A DNA stretch of 61,592 bases, from NCBI RefSeq assembly GCF_030849505.1, contig NZ_JAUJFI010000011.1, positions 1-61,592 on the forward strand. The letters run 5' to 3'. The translations under genes and the position numbers were made by a program. Below are positions 24,919 to 32,618 of this stretch, in pieces. This DNA comes from Azospirillum isscasi. GTDB taxonomy: Bacteria; Pseudomonadota; Alphaproteobacteria; Azospirillales; Azospirillaceae. Every line of letters starts with the position of its first letter. The stretch's first letter is position 1. Under the pieces are notes generated by a model. It was not told the DNA's origin. It worked only from the letters and a program-made list of their open reading frames with translations, and did no database searches.

Positions 24919-26340
24919 GTGAGCATGCCCGACACCGACCTGCACCGCCTCAGCGCCGCCGCGATGGCCGAGGGCGTGCGCCGCCGCCGCTTCCGGGCGC
25001 GCGACCTCGTGGCGGCGAGCCTGGAACGCATCGCGGCGCTGGACGGCGGGCTGAAGTCCTTCATCACCGTCGCCCCCGACGCCGCGCTGGCCGCCGCGGA
25101 GGAGGCCGACCGGCGGGTGGAGGCCGGGGCGCCGCTGGGTCCCCTGCACGGCGTGCCGGTCGGGATCAAGGACCTGACGCTGACGGCGGGGCTGCGCACC
25201 ACCTACGGCTCCACCCTCTACGCCGACCTGATCCCCGACACCGACGACCTCAGCGTCACCCGGCTGAAGGCGGCGGGCGCCATCATCGTCGGCAAGACCA
25301 ACACGCCGGAGTTCGGCTTCGGCGCCATCACCGGCAACGAGCTGTGCGGGCCGACCGCCAACCCCTACGACCTGGACAAGACCAGCGGCGGGTCGAGCGG
25401 CGGGAGTGCCGCCGCGGTCGCCGCCGGGCTGGTGCCGCTGGCCCAGGGGACCGACTTCGGCGGCTCGGTGCGCACGCCGGCCAGCTTCTGCGGGGTGGTG
25501 GGGCTGCGCCCGACGCCGGGGCGAATCCCCAGCCCGGGCCGCGCGCTGGCCTGGGACGGGCTGGCGACGCAGGGCTTCCTCGCCCGCGACGTGGCCGACG
25601 CCGCACTGGCCCTGGCCGCGGTCAGCGGACCGGACCCGCGCGACCCGACCTCCCTCCCCGTTCCGGCCTGGACGGTGCCGGACCTCGACGCGCTCGACCC
25701 CTTATCCCTGCGGGTGGCCTGGAGCACGGACCTCGGTTCCGCCCTGATCGACCTCGGGCTGGCCGAGCGGTTCGAGGCGGTGATGCGCGGGCTGGAAGGG
25801 CTCTTCGGGGCGTTCACGGAGGCCACCCCCGACTGCCGGGAGGCCGGCGCCGCCTTCGGCACGCTGCGCGCCGCGCACATCTTCCACACCTACGGCACGA
25901 CGCTGGAGCAGGACGGCGACCGGCTGAGCCCCTCCGTCGCCTGGAACATCGCGCGGGGCAAGGGGCTGACCGCCGCCGACTATCTGCGGGCGGAGGCCCA
26001 GCGCAGCGCGCTCTACCGCCGCTTCGCCGCCTTCTTCCGCGACCACGACATCCTGATGACGCTGAGCGCCAGCGTGCCGCCCTTCCCCAACGCCCAGGGC
26101 GACGTGACGGAGATCAACGGCTTCCGGCTGTCCACCATCATCGACTATCTGGCGATCACCTACACGGTGTCGCTGATCGGCTTCCCCTGCCTGTCGATCC
26201 CCTGCGGCTGGACGGCGGACGGGCTGCCCATCGGCCTGCAACTGATCGCCCGCCCCTATGAGGAGGACCGGCTGCTGCGTTGCGCCCGCTTCCTGGAGCG
26301 GGAGATGGGATTCCGCCATCGCTGGCCGGCGGGGTTATAA
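24919..26340 (+). CDS. Amidase (amidase-signature family)
   Basis: 473 residues if GTG 24919 is used (ATG 24925 gives two fewer). The Ser-cisSer-Lys triad is evident: Lys in GVPVGIKDLTLT (~77), the cis-Ser in KTSGGSSGGSAAAVAAG (~155) and the nucleophile Ser in DFGGSVRTPAS (~178). A C-terminal FPCLSIPCGWTADGLPIGLQ segment is typical of GatA/AtzE-like enzymes. It hydrolyses an amide or carbamoyl-type bond; a partner GatC-like small subunit is not seen. It follows the dihydropyrimidinase gene after 30 bases and closes the operon. Confidence 0.87.
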   Translation: MSMPDTDLHRLSAAAMAEGVRRRRFRARDLVAASLERIAALDGGLKSFITVAPDAALAAAEEADRRVEAGAPLGPLHGVPVGIKDLTLTAGLRTTYGSTLYADLIPDTDDLSVTRLKAAGAIIVGKTNTPEFGFGAITGNELCGPTANPYDLDKTSGGSSGGSAAAVAAGLVPLAQGTDFGGSVRTPASFCGVVGLRPTPGRIPSPGRALAWDGLATQGFLARDVADAALALAAVSGPDPRDPTSLPVPAWTVPDLDALDPLSLRVAWSTDLGSALIDLGLAERFEAVMRGLEGLFGAFTEATPDCREAGAAFGTLRAAHIFHTYGTTLEQDGDRLSPSVAWNIARGKGLTAADYLRAEAQRSALYRRFAAFFRDHDILMTLSASVPPFPNAQGDVTEINGFRLSTIIDYLAITYTVSLIGFPCLSIPCGWTADGLPIGLQLIARPYEEDRLLRCARFLEREMGFRHRWPAGL

Positions 26341-26391
26341 GGCCCCGGATATCTTTTGGAGAAAGCGTCTCCTCCTTTGCCCCCTCCCTAA

Positions 26392-26468
26392 CCCTCCCCC
26401 GCTTTCGCAGGGGTGGGGACTGCCGCCGCTGCGCAGAAGGAACCTTCCCCTGCGTTAGCGGAGGAGGG
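26392..26468. repeat. Pair of REP-like palindromes downstream of the amidase
   Basis: 26392-26417 (CCCTCCCCCGCTTTCGCAGG followed by GGTGGG) and 26447-26468 in inverse orientation share the pattern CCCTCC(C/T)CCGCTNNCGCAGGGG also found at 40509-40534. They fill the gap between the convergent catabolic and OpgC/SGNH operons and may act as bidirectional terminator or stabiliser. Confidence 0.65.
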
Positions 26469-26500
26469 CCGGGGTGGGGGCAAGGTTTCCGAACAACCCC

Positions 26501-27316
26501 TCACGGACGCGCGGAAACCTTCCCCGCGGTGCGCAGGCTGAGGGCGTCGTGCAGCGACGCGGCCAGCGTGCGGGCCACGCAGTCGTAGCCGAAGTCGTTC
26601 TGGTGAATGCCGTCCGGCCCGACCAGATCGGACAGGGTGGCCTGCCGCGTCTCCACCCATTGGCGCATGACGGCGTAGCGGTGGAACAGGCCCACCCCCT
26701 CCTCCGCCGCGACGCGGGCGATGCGGTCCTCCATCTCCTCGTGCCGGGGCTTGGCGAGCATGGCCGGGGCGTATTGCAGGTCCATCAGCACGACGTCCAG
26801 CCCGGCGCCCTTCAAAATCCGCACGCCGTCGCGGATCACCTCCTCCGCGGGGCCGGGGTCGTCGCCGCGCAGCACCGTGTTGGCGGCGACCTGCCAGATC
26901 ACCAGATCGGGCGCCTGATCCAGCACGTCGCGCTGGAAGCGCTTCAGCATGTCGGCCCCGGTCTCCCCGTTGACGCCCTTGTTGAGGACGGTCAGGGAAA
27001 CGCCGGGGTAGCGCAGGCCCAGATGCTCCGCCAGCCGCGCCGGGTAGCTGTGCTCCGGCGTGCTGGCCCCCGCCCCGGCGGTGGAGGAGGAGCCGATGGC
27101 GACGATGCGCAGCGGCCCGCCGGTGGCCAGCGCCCGCGCGGCCCGCGGCAGCGGCGCGGTCAGCTCCGCGGTCTGCACCGACACGGCGCAGGACGCCGCC
27201 TTTACCGGATCGGGCCCGGCGGTCAGGCCGGCGAGAAAGGGAAGAAGGGACAGCAGGGCGGCGGAAAGGACGGCGGCCCTCCGGCCACGGGTCCGGGGGG
27301 CGCGGGCGCCGGTCAC
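26501..27316 (-). CDS. SGNH/GDSL hydrolase-like exported protein (1)
   Basis: 271 residues from GTG 27316, overlapping the upstream stop as GTGA. An N-terminal membrane/signal segment (RRAAVLSAALLSLLPFLAGL) is followed by an SGNH fold. Block I is IVAIGSSSTAGAG (nucleophile Ser in GSSS instead of GDS), block II is KGVNGETG, block III is IWQVAANTV, and block V is GPDGIHQNDFG with the Asp-x-x-His pair. It is therefore a plausible active periplasmic esterase or acyl-transferring enzyme. Being encoded with an OpgC-like acyltransferase points to O-acyl modification of a periplasmic glucan or another surface glycan. Substrate is not shown. Confidence 0.8.
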   Translation of the reverse strand: MTGARAPRTRGRRAAVLSAALLSLLPFLAGLTAGPDPVKAASCAVSVQTAELTAPLPRAARALATGGPLRIVAIGSSSTAGAGASTPEHSYPARLAEHLGLRYPGVSLTVLNKGVNGETGADMLKRFQRDVLDQAPDLVIWQVAANTVLRGDDPGPAEEVIRDGVRILKGAGLDVVLMDLQYAPAMLAKPRHEEMEDRIARVAAEEGVGLFHRYAVMRQWVETRQATLSDLVGPDGIHQNDFGYDCVARTLAASLHDALSLRTAGKVSARP

Positions 27317-28065
27317 GGAGCGGGTCTCCCGGCGCGGTCCAGCATGGTGGCTACGGCGTCGGCCATGATCCGGCCGAGGCAGCGGTGGACGAACTGATAG
27401 GCTTGCAGCTTTTCCTCCTTGGAATCCGGGGCAAAGCCGACGCGCCCGTCCTCGAACCAATGCCGCATCATCTCGAAACGGGGGAAATGGAACACGTCGC
27501 TGTCCTGCGACACCCATTCCACATAATCCAGGTAGGGCTGGAAAGTGATAAGTTGCGTCGTCTGGGGGCTGTACTGCATGTCCATCAGGATCACGTCGGC
27601 GCCGCGCCCCTGCGCCGCCGCGATGCCGCGGCCCAGCGCCTCGCCGAAGCTGTCCGGCCCGATGTTGCGCATGGCGTCCGCCGTGCCGACCTGCCAGACC
27701 AGCAAGGACGCGGACGAGGCCGCAAGCTCCCGGCTCAGGATCGGCAGCATCTCCTGCGCCGTCGCCCCCGGGGCGTTGCGGACGGTCACGCTCACCGTCC
27801 GGTCGGGCAGCCGGGCCGCCAGCTCCTTTTCCAGCAGCGCCGGATAGGCGGTGTCGGGGCGCGAGCTTGCCGAATTCAACACCAGGATGGGCAGAGCGCC
27901 GCCGTCCTTCAGACGCTCCCAGGCCCGCGGCAGGGCGCCGTCGACGGTGTAGACGGTCTCCGGCACGGCGCAGGCGTCGGGCGCCGTCTCCGCCGCGCGC
28001 ACCGCCGCCGCGGGGCCGGTCAGGCCCGCAAGAACGGCCAGGGTCAAGACGGTCGCGCGCCTCAT
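27313..28065 (-). CDS. SGNH-like exported protein (2), degenerate active site
   Basis: 250 residues from ATG 28065 (MRRATVLTLAVLAGLTGPAA, a Sec signal peptide). The fold resembles its neighbour (LVWQVGTADAM ~ block III; DVILMDMQYSP parallels DVVLMDLQYAP), so the two are paralogues. However, block I reads LVLNSASS and the Asp-x-x-His of block V is not recognisable (YQFVHRCLG retains a His without the Asp). It may be catalytically altered or act as a binding partner. Start and stop both overlap the flanking genes by 4 bases (ATGA and GTGA), giving one tightly coupled three-gene unit with the OpgC-like gene upstream. Confidence 0.75.
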   Translation of the reverse strand: MRRATVLTLAVLAGLTGPAAAVRAAETAPDACAVPETVYTVDGALPRAWERLKDGGALPILVLNSASSRPDTAYPALLEKELAARLPDRTVSVTVRNAPGATAQEMLPILSRELAASSASLLVWQVGTADAMRNIGPDSFGEALGRGIAAAQGRGADVILMDMQYSPQTTQLITFQPYLDYVEWVSQDSDVFHFPRFEMMRHWFEDGRVGFAPDSKEEKLQAYQFVHRCLGRIMADAVATMLDRAGRPAP

Positions 28066-29207
28066 GCGCTCGGGTCCTTGGCTGGGGCCAACGGGGCGGC
28101 GGCTGCCGGTTGGCGCGGCGGCTGTCCGGCGGACTGATACCAGCTCAGCACCCGCGCGGCGGCCACCATCACGGCGATGCCGGCGAGTGTGACCGAAAAT
28201 TGAGCCAAAAGCGAGGCGGACCAGTGGTTCAGGACGGTCTGGCCGGCGAAGGACAGGAAGATCCCCAGGCAGAACACCTGAAGCGACTGCCGCCCGCACA
28301 GGATCACCGGGGCCAGGGCCGGCCAGCGCAGCCACGCGCTGTCGAACCGCGCGATCTGAAGGACGACGTAGGCCAGCGCGCAGAAATGCGCCAGCCGCAG
28401 CAGGTCGAGGTCGGTCTTGCTGATCGGGTAGAGGATTTCCGCCAGCCACACCGGCATCAGCGCGGCCATCGGCGCGATCTGCCAGGAGAGGACCAGCAGA
28501 AGCGAGGCGAGGAGGTAGCCTCCCGCCACCCACAGAAGGACGGGCTGCCGCCGCGTCAGCGCCGCCGCCACGCCGGGCAGCCGCTGCATGGTGGCGCCCA
28601 GCACGAACAGAAGCTGCCAGGCGAAAGGGTTGAAGAACCAGACGCCGCCGTCCGGATAGGTCGGCAGGTTCCAGCGGAAACCCCGCGCCGCCGCGTAGAG
28701 CGCCACCGACCCGGCCAGCAGCGCCAGCGGCCGGCGCCGCAGCACCGGCAGCAGCAGCGGAAAGGACAGGAGCAGCACGATGTAGAGCGGCAGGATGTCC
28801 AGGTTCGCCGGGCGGAACTTCAGCGCCAGCGCCTGCACCAGGGACACCGCGGGATCGGCGAAGAAACCGGCGATGCCCATTTCCTCGGTGAACAGCGGGT
28901 TGTCGAAAACCCGCGCGGTGTAGGCGACCTGCGCCGTGAAGGCGATGAACAGGAACAGATAGGCGATGTAGAGCGTCCAGCAGCGGTGCAGCACCTTCGC
29001 CGCGGCGAACCGCCACCCGCTCCGGTCCAGGATACGGGAATAGACCAGCGCCGACGTGTAGCCGGAAATGAAGACGAACACCTCGGTCGCGTCGCTGAGA
29101 CCGAAATTGCGCATCGTCACCCAGGCGATCTGGTTGCCCGGAATGTGATCGACGAAAATGAACCACAGGGCCAGCCCGCGAAAGAAATCCAACCGAAGAT
29201 CGCGCAT
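28062..29207 (-). CDS. OpgC-like membrane acyltransferase
   Basis: 381 residues from ATG 29207 (MRDLRLDFFRGLALWFIFVD), the characteristic OpgC-family opening in which R-L-D-F-F-R-G precedes the first membrane helix. About ten hydrophobic helices follow, with VFVFISGYTSALVY in helix 2-3. OpgC proteins succinylate osmoregulated periplasmic glucans. In alphaproteobacteria the family also serves other polysaccharides. The longer frame to 29432 adds a non-membrane, Pro/Arg-rich stretch and is rejected. It is the first gene of an operon with two SGNH proteins, an arrangement suggesting a membrane transferase that passes acyl groups to a periplasmic SGNH partner. Confidence 0.85.
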   Translation of the reverse strand: MRDLRLDFFRGLALWFIFVDHIPGNQIAWVTMRNFGLSDATEVFVFISGYTSALVYSRILDRSGWRFAAAKVLHRCWTLYIAYLFLFIAFTAQVAYTARVFDNPLFTEEMGIAGFFADPAVSLVQALALKFRPANLDILPLYIVLLLSFPLLLPVLRRRPLALLAGSVALYAAARGFRWNLPTYPDGGVWFFNPFAWQLLFVLGATMQRLPGVAAALTRRQPVLLWVAGGYLLASLLLVLSWQIAPMAALMPVWLAEILYPISKTDLDLLRLAHFCALAYVVLQIARFDSAWLRWPALAPVILCGRQSLQVFCLGIFLSFAGQTVLNHWSASLLAQFSVTLAGIAVMVAAARVLSWYQSAGQPPRQPAAAAPLAPAKDPSA

Positions 29208-29434
29208 CCCGCCCGACGCCACCGCCCTGTTCCGCTCTGGTTTCCCGTGCGGGGCAACGTGGCACGGCGCCCCCGTCTTGGCAATCGGCTCGGCTGGAAG
29301 CGTGCGGCATGGGCCGGGCTGGCTGGGGCAAGCACCTGCGGCGTCTCCGGCTTTGGAAAGCGGATCATTCGCTCTATGATCGCATCGGCGTGACATGAGT
29401 CCCGTCACGGGCAGCGTCACCGGATGATCCACTG

Positions 29435-30298
29435 ATGAGCACGATTGGGACTGTCGTCATTCCATGCTACGGAATGGCAAGCATGGTGGAGCGCGCCCTG
29501 GACAGCGTCGCAGCGGCCATAGCCTTCCATCGGCACGTCCCTTTCGCCCGCCAAGGGGATATCCGCATCGTCGTCGTGGACGATGCCTCTCCGGACGATA
29601 GCGCCGACCGGGCGATCCTATGGGGGCGCAGGCACCGGGAGTTCGAAGTCCTCGCAATCCGCAGCACGAGAAACCGCGGGGCCGGGGCGGCGCGGAACAT
29701 CGGGGCTGGCGTGGCGGAAGGCGAGTACCTATGGTTTCTCGACGCCGACGACGAGTTGCTTCCACCCCACTTCGCCGCAGGGATTGTCACCCTCGACAAT
29801 GCGCCAAGCGTGGGTGCCTTTTGCTCTCAGATTGAAGTGGCAGCCGATATCCACCCTGAGTGGAAACCGGCAATCGGGAACTCCTCCGTTTTCAATCTGT
29901 GCATTCGGCGAGCATGCCACGAGTACATCGGTGGCTTTCCTGAAACGGAATGTTTCCGTCTTGGCTTTGAGGATATCGCCTACAGGCTGTTTCTATCGGC
30001 GGCGTTCAAACTCATGAAATCGGACATCGCGACTGTCCGTTATATCTGGCGACCGGGCAACGCCCTCGACCGCCAGTTGCAGAAGCTCCGAAGACCGTTC
30101 GGTGACCGCAGCCTTTTCGGCGAGGATAGAGCGCCGGAAGAAGTCTCTGCATACATCGCCTCCGTTTTGCGCAGCCTGCCGCAGCGGACCGATGAATTGC
30201 CTCATGGGCCGCCACGGCGAAGACCGGTGGATGCGCGGGACGAGTGGGCGTCGTTCGCTGGCGCGCGGTTTTTCGACCAGTACGTCGTCAGGGCTTGA
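29435..30298 (+). CDS. Family 2 glycosyltransferase
   Basis: 287 residues from ATG 29435. The GT-A fold is clear: GTVVIPCYGMASMVERAL at the N-terminus, IRIVVVDDASPDDS (~43), RGAGAARNIGAGVAEGEYLWFLDADDE (DxD metal motif, ~106), and GGFPETECFRLGFEDIAYRL (ED acceptor region, ~180). The C-terminal ~60 residues are Arg-rich and match nothing I recognise. It is transcribed divergently from the OpgC operon. Base composition looks lower in GC than its neighbours, and an IS256-type remnant follows at once, so horizontal acquisition is likely. The likely role is adding a sugar to a surface polysaccharide or LPS; donor and acceptor are unknown. Confidence 0.85.
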   Translation: MSTIGTVVIPCYGMASMVERALDSVAAAIAFHRHVPFARQGDIRIVVVDDASPDDSADRAILWGRRHREFEVLAIRSTRNRGAGAARNIGAGVAEGEYLWFLDADDELLPPHFAAGIVTLDNAPSVGAFCSQIEVAADIHPEWKPAIGNSSVFNLCIRRACHEYIGGFPETECFRLGFEDIAYRLFLSAAFKLMKSDIATVRYIWRPGNALDRQLQKLRRPFGDRSLFGEDRAPEEVSAYIASVLRSLPQRTDELPHGPPRRRPVDARDEWASFAGARFFDQYVVRA

Positions 30299-30336
30299 GA
30301 AACAGGTCAGCCTCCGCTTCCCGCCGGCTCATACCG

Positions 30337-30435
30337 GCGGTGCTTGAATGGGGCACGGATGCCGATGCTCTGCGCGAGATGATCGGCTTCGCCGCCGAGC
30401 GCCTGATGGAGCCGGACGTCCAGGCGCTGTGCCGC
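30337..30435 (+). pseudogene. IS256-type transposase N-terminal remnant
   Basis: In frame with 30244-30495, the stretch DALREMIGFAAERLM plus EPDVQALC closely resembles the start of IS256-family transposases (DxLREMIGFAAERLMxLEVxxL). Before and after it the similarity is lost and no DDE catalytic part is present. It is a 30-35-codon scar next to the low-GC glycosyltransferase gene. Confidence 0.65.
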
Positions 30436-30556
30436 GATACCCGCGGGGCGCAATGGGTCGAGGTAGCGGTTGATAAGAACCGCGCCAACGGATGAGTTTC
30501 GGGAATATTTCGGACGAATTATCTTACGCTATTGATATAGCAATGATTTTTATGCC

Positions 30557-30579
30557 CGCGTATATGGAATCTATACGCG
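30557..30579. promoter_or_regulatory. Palindrome in the kdp upstream region
   Basis: CGCGTATA (30557-30564) pairs with TATACGCG (30572-30579) across a 7-base gap, inside an AT-rich stretch (30500-30580) unlike the surrounding DNA. The whole 30299-30700 interval holds only the IS256 scar and this region, which should contain the kdp promoter. It could be an operator for a KdpE-like regulator; no consensus match is claimed. Confidence 0.4.
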
Positions 30580-30700
30580 CGGAGCGTCCCGCCCCATCTC
30601 GAATCCATATGCGTTTCCGGCCCATCGTCGGCAGGCCGGACAGGGATCCCGCTCCCCGATCATCGGCGAGGGGCCTGTCCGCGCCCTTGGGAGACCAACC

Positions 30701-30784
30701 ATGCTCGACATTCTCGTCCTGGCGCTCACCGCCGGATTCTTCATCGGGTCGATCGCCTACGTCCACGCCTGCGACCGGTTGTGA
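30701..30784 (+). CDS. 27-aa single-helix membrane peptide upstream of kdpF
   Basis: MLDILVLALTAGFFIGSIAY followed by VHACDRL: one predicted membrane helix (~3-20) and a short charged tail. ATG 30701 follows a GGGAGA ribosome site, and only 10 bases separate its TGA from the kdpF ATG. Similar unnamed peptides ending near ACDRL or ACERL are known to me upstream of kdpF in other proteobacteria, so it is likely a genuine member of the kdp operon, perhaps a stabilising subunit like KdpF. Function is unproven. Confidence 0.65.
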   Translation: MLDILVLALTAGFFIGSIAYVHACDRL

Positions 30785-30794
30785 GGAGGCACCC

Positions 30795-30884
30795 ATGTTC
30801 CTCGACTACACGCTGGCCGGCCTCGTGATCGCCGGCCTTCTGGCGTACCTCGTCTACGCCCTGATCCGTCCCGAACGGTTCTGA
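30795..30884 (+). CDS. kdpF: K+-transporting ATPase subunit KdpF
   Basis: 29 residues, [20 protein letters not shown] followed by YALIRPERF. One membrane helix and the PERF ending are typical of KdpF, which stabilises the KdpABC complex in the inner membrane. GAGGAGG precedes the ATG, and kdpA starts 10 bases after its stop. Confidence 0.93.
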   Translation: MFLDYTLAGLVIAGLLAYLVYALIRPERF

Positions 30885-30894
30885 GGACACCCCC

Positions 30895-32604
30895 ATGACC
30901 GTCAACGGCTGGATTCAAATCCTGGTCTTCATCGCCCTCGTGGCCGCCGTGGCGCGGCCGTTGGGCGGTTTCATGACCGGCGTCTTCAACGGCGACCGCA
31001 ACGCCCTGTCCCCGGTGCTCGGCCCCGTCGAGCGTGGCCTCTACCGCATCGCCGGCGTGGACGCCAAGGCGGAGCAGCACTGGGTGAGCTACGCCGTGTC
31101 CATGCTGCTGTTCAGCGTGGCCGGCCTGTCGCTGCTCTACCTGATGCAGCGCCTTCAGGGCGTCCTGCCGTTCAACCCGCAGGGGATGACGGCGGTCCCC
31201 GCCGATCTGGCCTTCAACACCGCCGCCAGCTTCGCCACCAACACGAACTGGCAGAATTACGGCGGCGAAAGCACGATGAGCCATTTCGTGCAGATGGCCG
31301 GGCTGACGGTGCAGAACTTCGTCTCGGCGGCGACCGGCATCGCGCTCGCGGTGGCTCTGGTGCGCGGCTTCGCCCGCAGTTCGGCCCGCACGGTGGGCAA
31401 TTTCTGGGTCGACCTGACCCGCGCCACGCTCTACGTCCTGCTGCCGCTCTGCGCCGTCTGCGCGCTGTTCCTGGTGTGGCAGGGCGTGCCGCAGACGCTC
31501 GCCGGGGCGGTGGACGCCACCACGCTGGAAGGGGCGCGGCAGACCATCGCCCTCGGCCCCGTCGCCTCGCAGGAGGCGGTCAAGATGCTGGGCACCAACG
31601 GCGGCGGCTTCTTCAACGCCAACTCCGCCCACCCCTTCGAGAATCCGAACGCCGTCACCAACCTCGTCCAGATGCTGTCGATCTTCGCGATCGGCGCGGC
31701 GCTGACCAACCTGTTCGGGCGCATGGTCGGCGACGAGCGGCAGGGCTGGGCGCTCCTCGCCGCCATGGGCCTGCTGTTCGTCATCGGCGTGGCCGTGGCC
31801 TATTGGGCCGAGGCCCAGGGCAACCCGGCCTTCGCCGCCTTCGGCATCGACGGATCGGCGGGCAACATGGAGGGCAAGGAGACCCGCTTCGGCGTCGCCA
31901 TGAGCGCGCTCTTCGCCGTGGTCACCACGGCGGCCTCCTGCGGCGCGGTCAACGCCATGCACGACAGCTTCATGCCGCTGGGCGGCATGGTGCCGATGGT
32001 CAACATGATGCTGGGCGAGATCATCGTCGGCGGCGTCGGGGCCGGGCTCTACGGCATGCTGCTGTTCGCCATCGTCGCGCTTTTCGTCGCCGGGCTCATG
32101 GTCGGGCGCACGCCGGAGTATCTCGGCAAGAAGCTGGAGGCGAAGGAGGTCAAGATGACCATGCTCGCCGTGCTGTGCCTGCCGCTGATGATGCTGGGCG
32201 GGACCGCCTTCGCGGTGGTTCTGGACACCGGCACCGCCTCCATGGCCAACGCCGGGCCGCACGGCTTCTCCGAGGCGCTCTACGCCTACGTCTCCGCGGC
32301 GGCCAACAACGGCAGCGCCTTCGGCGGGCTGACCGGCAACACGCTCTGGTACAACCTGACGCTCGCCGCCGCCATGCTGGTGGGCCGCTTCCTGGTCATC
32401 GTGCCGATGCTGGCCATCGCCGGGTCCCTGGCGGCCAAGACGCGCGCGCCGGCGTCCGCCGGCACCTTCCCCACCCACGACGGGCTGTTCGTCGGGCTGC
32501 TGGCCGGCGTCATCCTGATTGTCGGCGGCCTGACCTTCTTCCCGGCCCTCGCCCTCGGCCCCATCGTCGAGCATCTCGCGATGAACGCCGGCACCCTCTT
32601 CTGA
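30895..32604 (+). CDS. kdpA: K+-transporting ATPase channel-like subunit KdpA
   Basis: 569 residues with about ten membrane helices. Selectivity-filter loops typical of the SKT superfamily are visible: [19 protein letters not shown] (~105-125), [19 protein letters not shown] (~230-250), [16 protein letters not shown] (~345) and [12 protein letters not shown] (~465). These residues form the K+ pathway of the high-affinity Kdp pump. Length is normal for the family. The gene follows kdpF by 10 bases and precedes kdpB by 14 bases. Expression is probably induced by low K+, but no kdpDE sensor pair is in the window. Confidence 0.97.
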   Translation: MTVNGWIQILVFIALVAAVARPLGGFMTGVFNGDRNALSPVLGPVERGLYRIAGVDAKAEQHWVSYAVSMLLFSVAGLSLLYLMQRLQGVLPFNPQGMTAVPADLAFNTAASFATNTNWQNYGGESTMSHFVQMAGLTVQNFVSAATGIALAVALVRGFARSSARTVGNFWVDLTRATLYVLLPLCAVCALFLVWQGVPQTLAGAVDATTLEGARQTIALGPVASQEAVKMLGTNGGGFFNANSAHPFENPNAVTNLVQMLSIFAIGAALTNLFGRMVGDERQGWALLAAMGLLFVIGVAVAYWAEAQGNPAFAAFGIDGSAGNMEGKETRFGVAMSALFAVVTTAASCGAVNAMHDSFMPLGGMVPMVNMMLGEIIVGGVGAGLYGMLLFAIVALFVAGLMVGRTPEYLGKKLEAKEVKMTMLAVLCLPLMMLGGTAFAVVLDTGTASMANAGPHGFSEALYAYVSAAANNGSAFGGLTGNTLWYNLTLAAAMLVGRFLVIVPMLAIAGSLAAKTRAPASAGTFPTHDGLFVGLLAGVILIVGGLTFFPALALGPIVEHLAMNAGTLF

Positions 32605-32618
32605 TCGGGACCCTTCCC

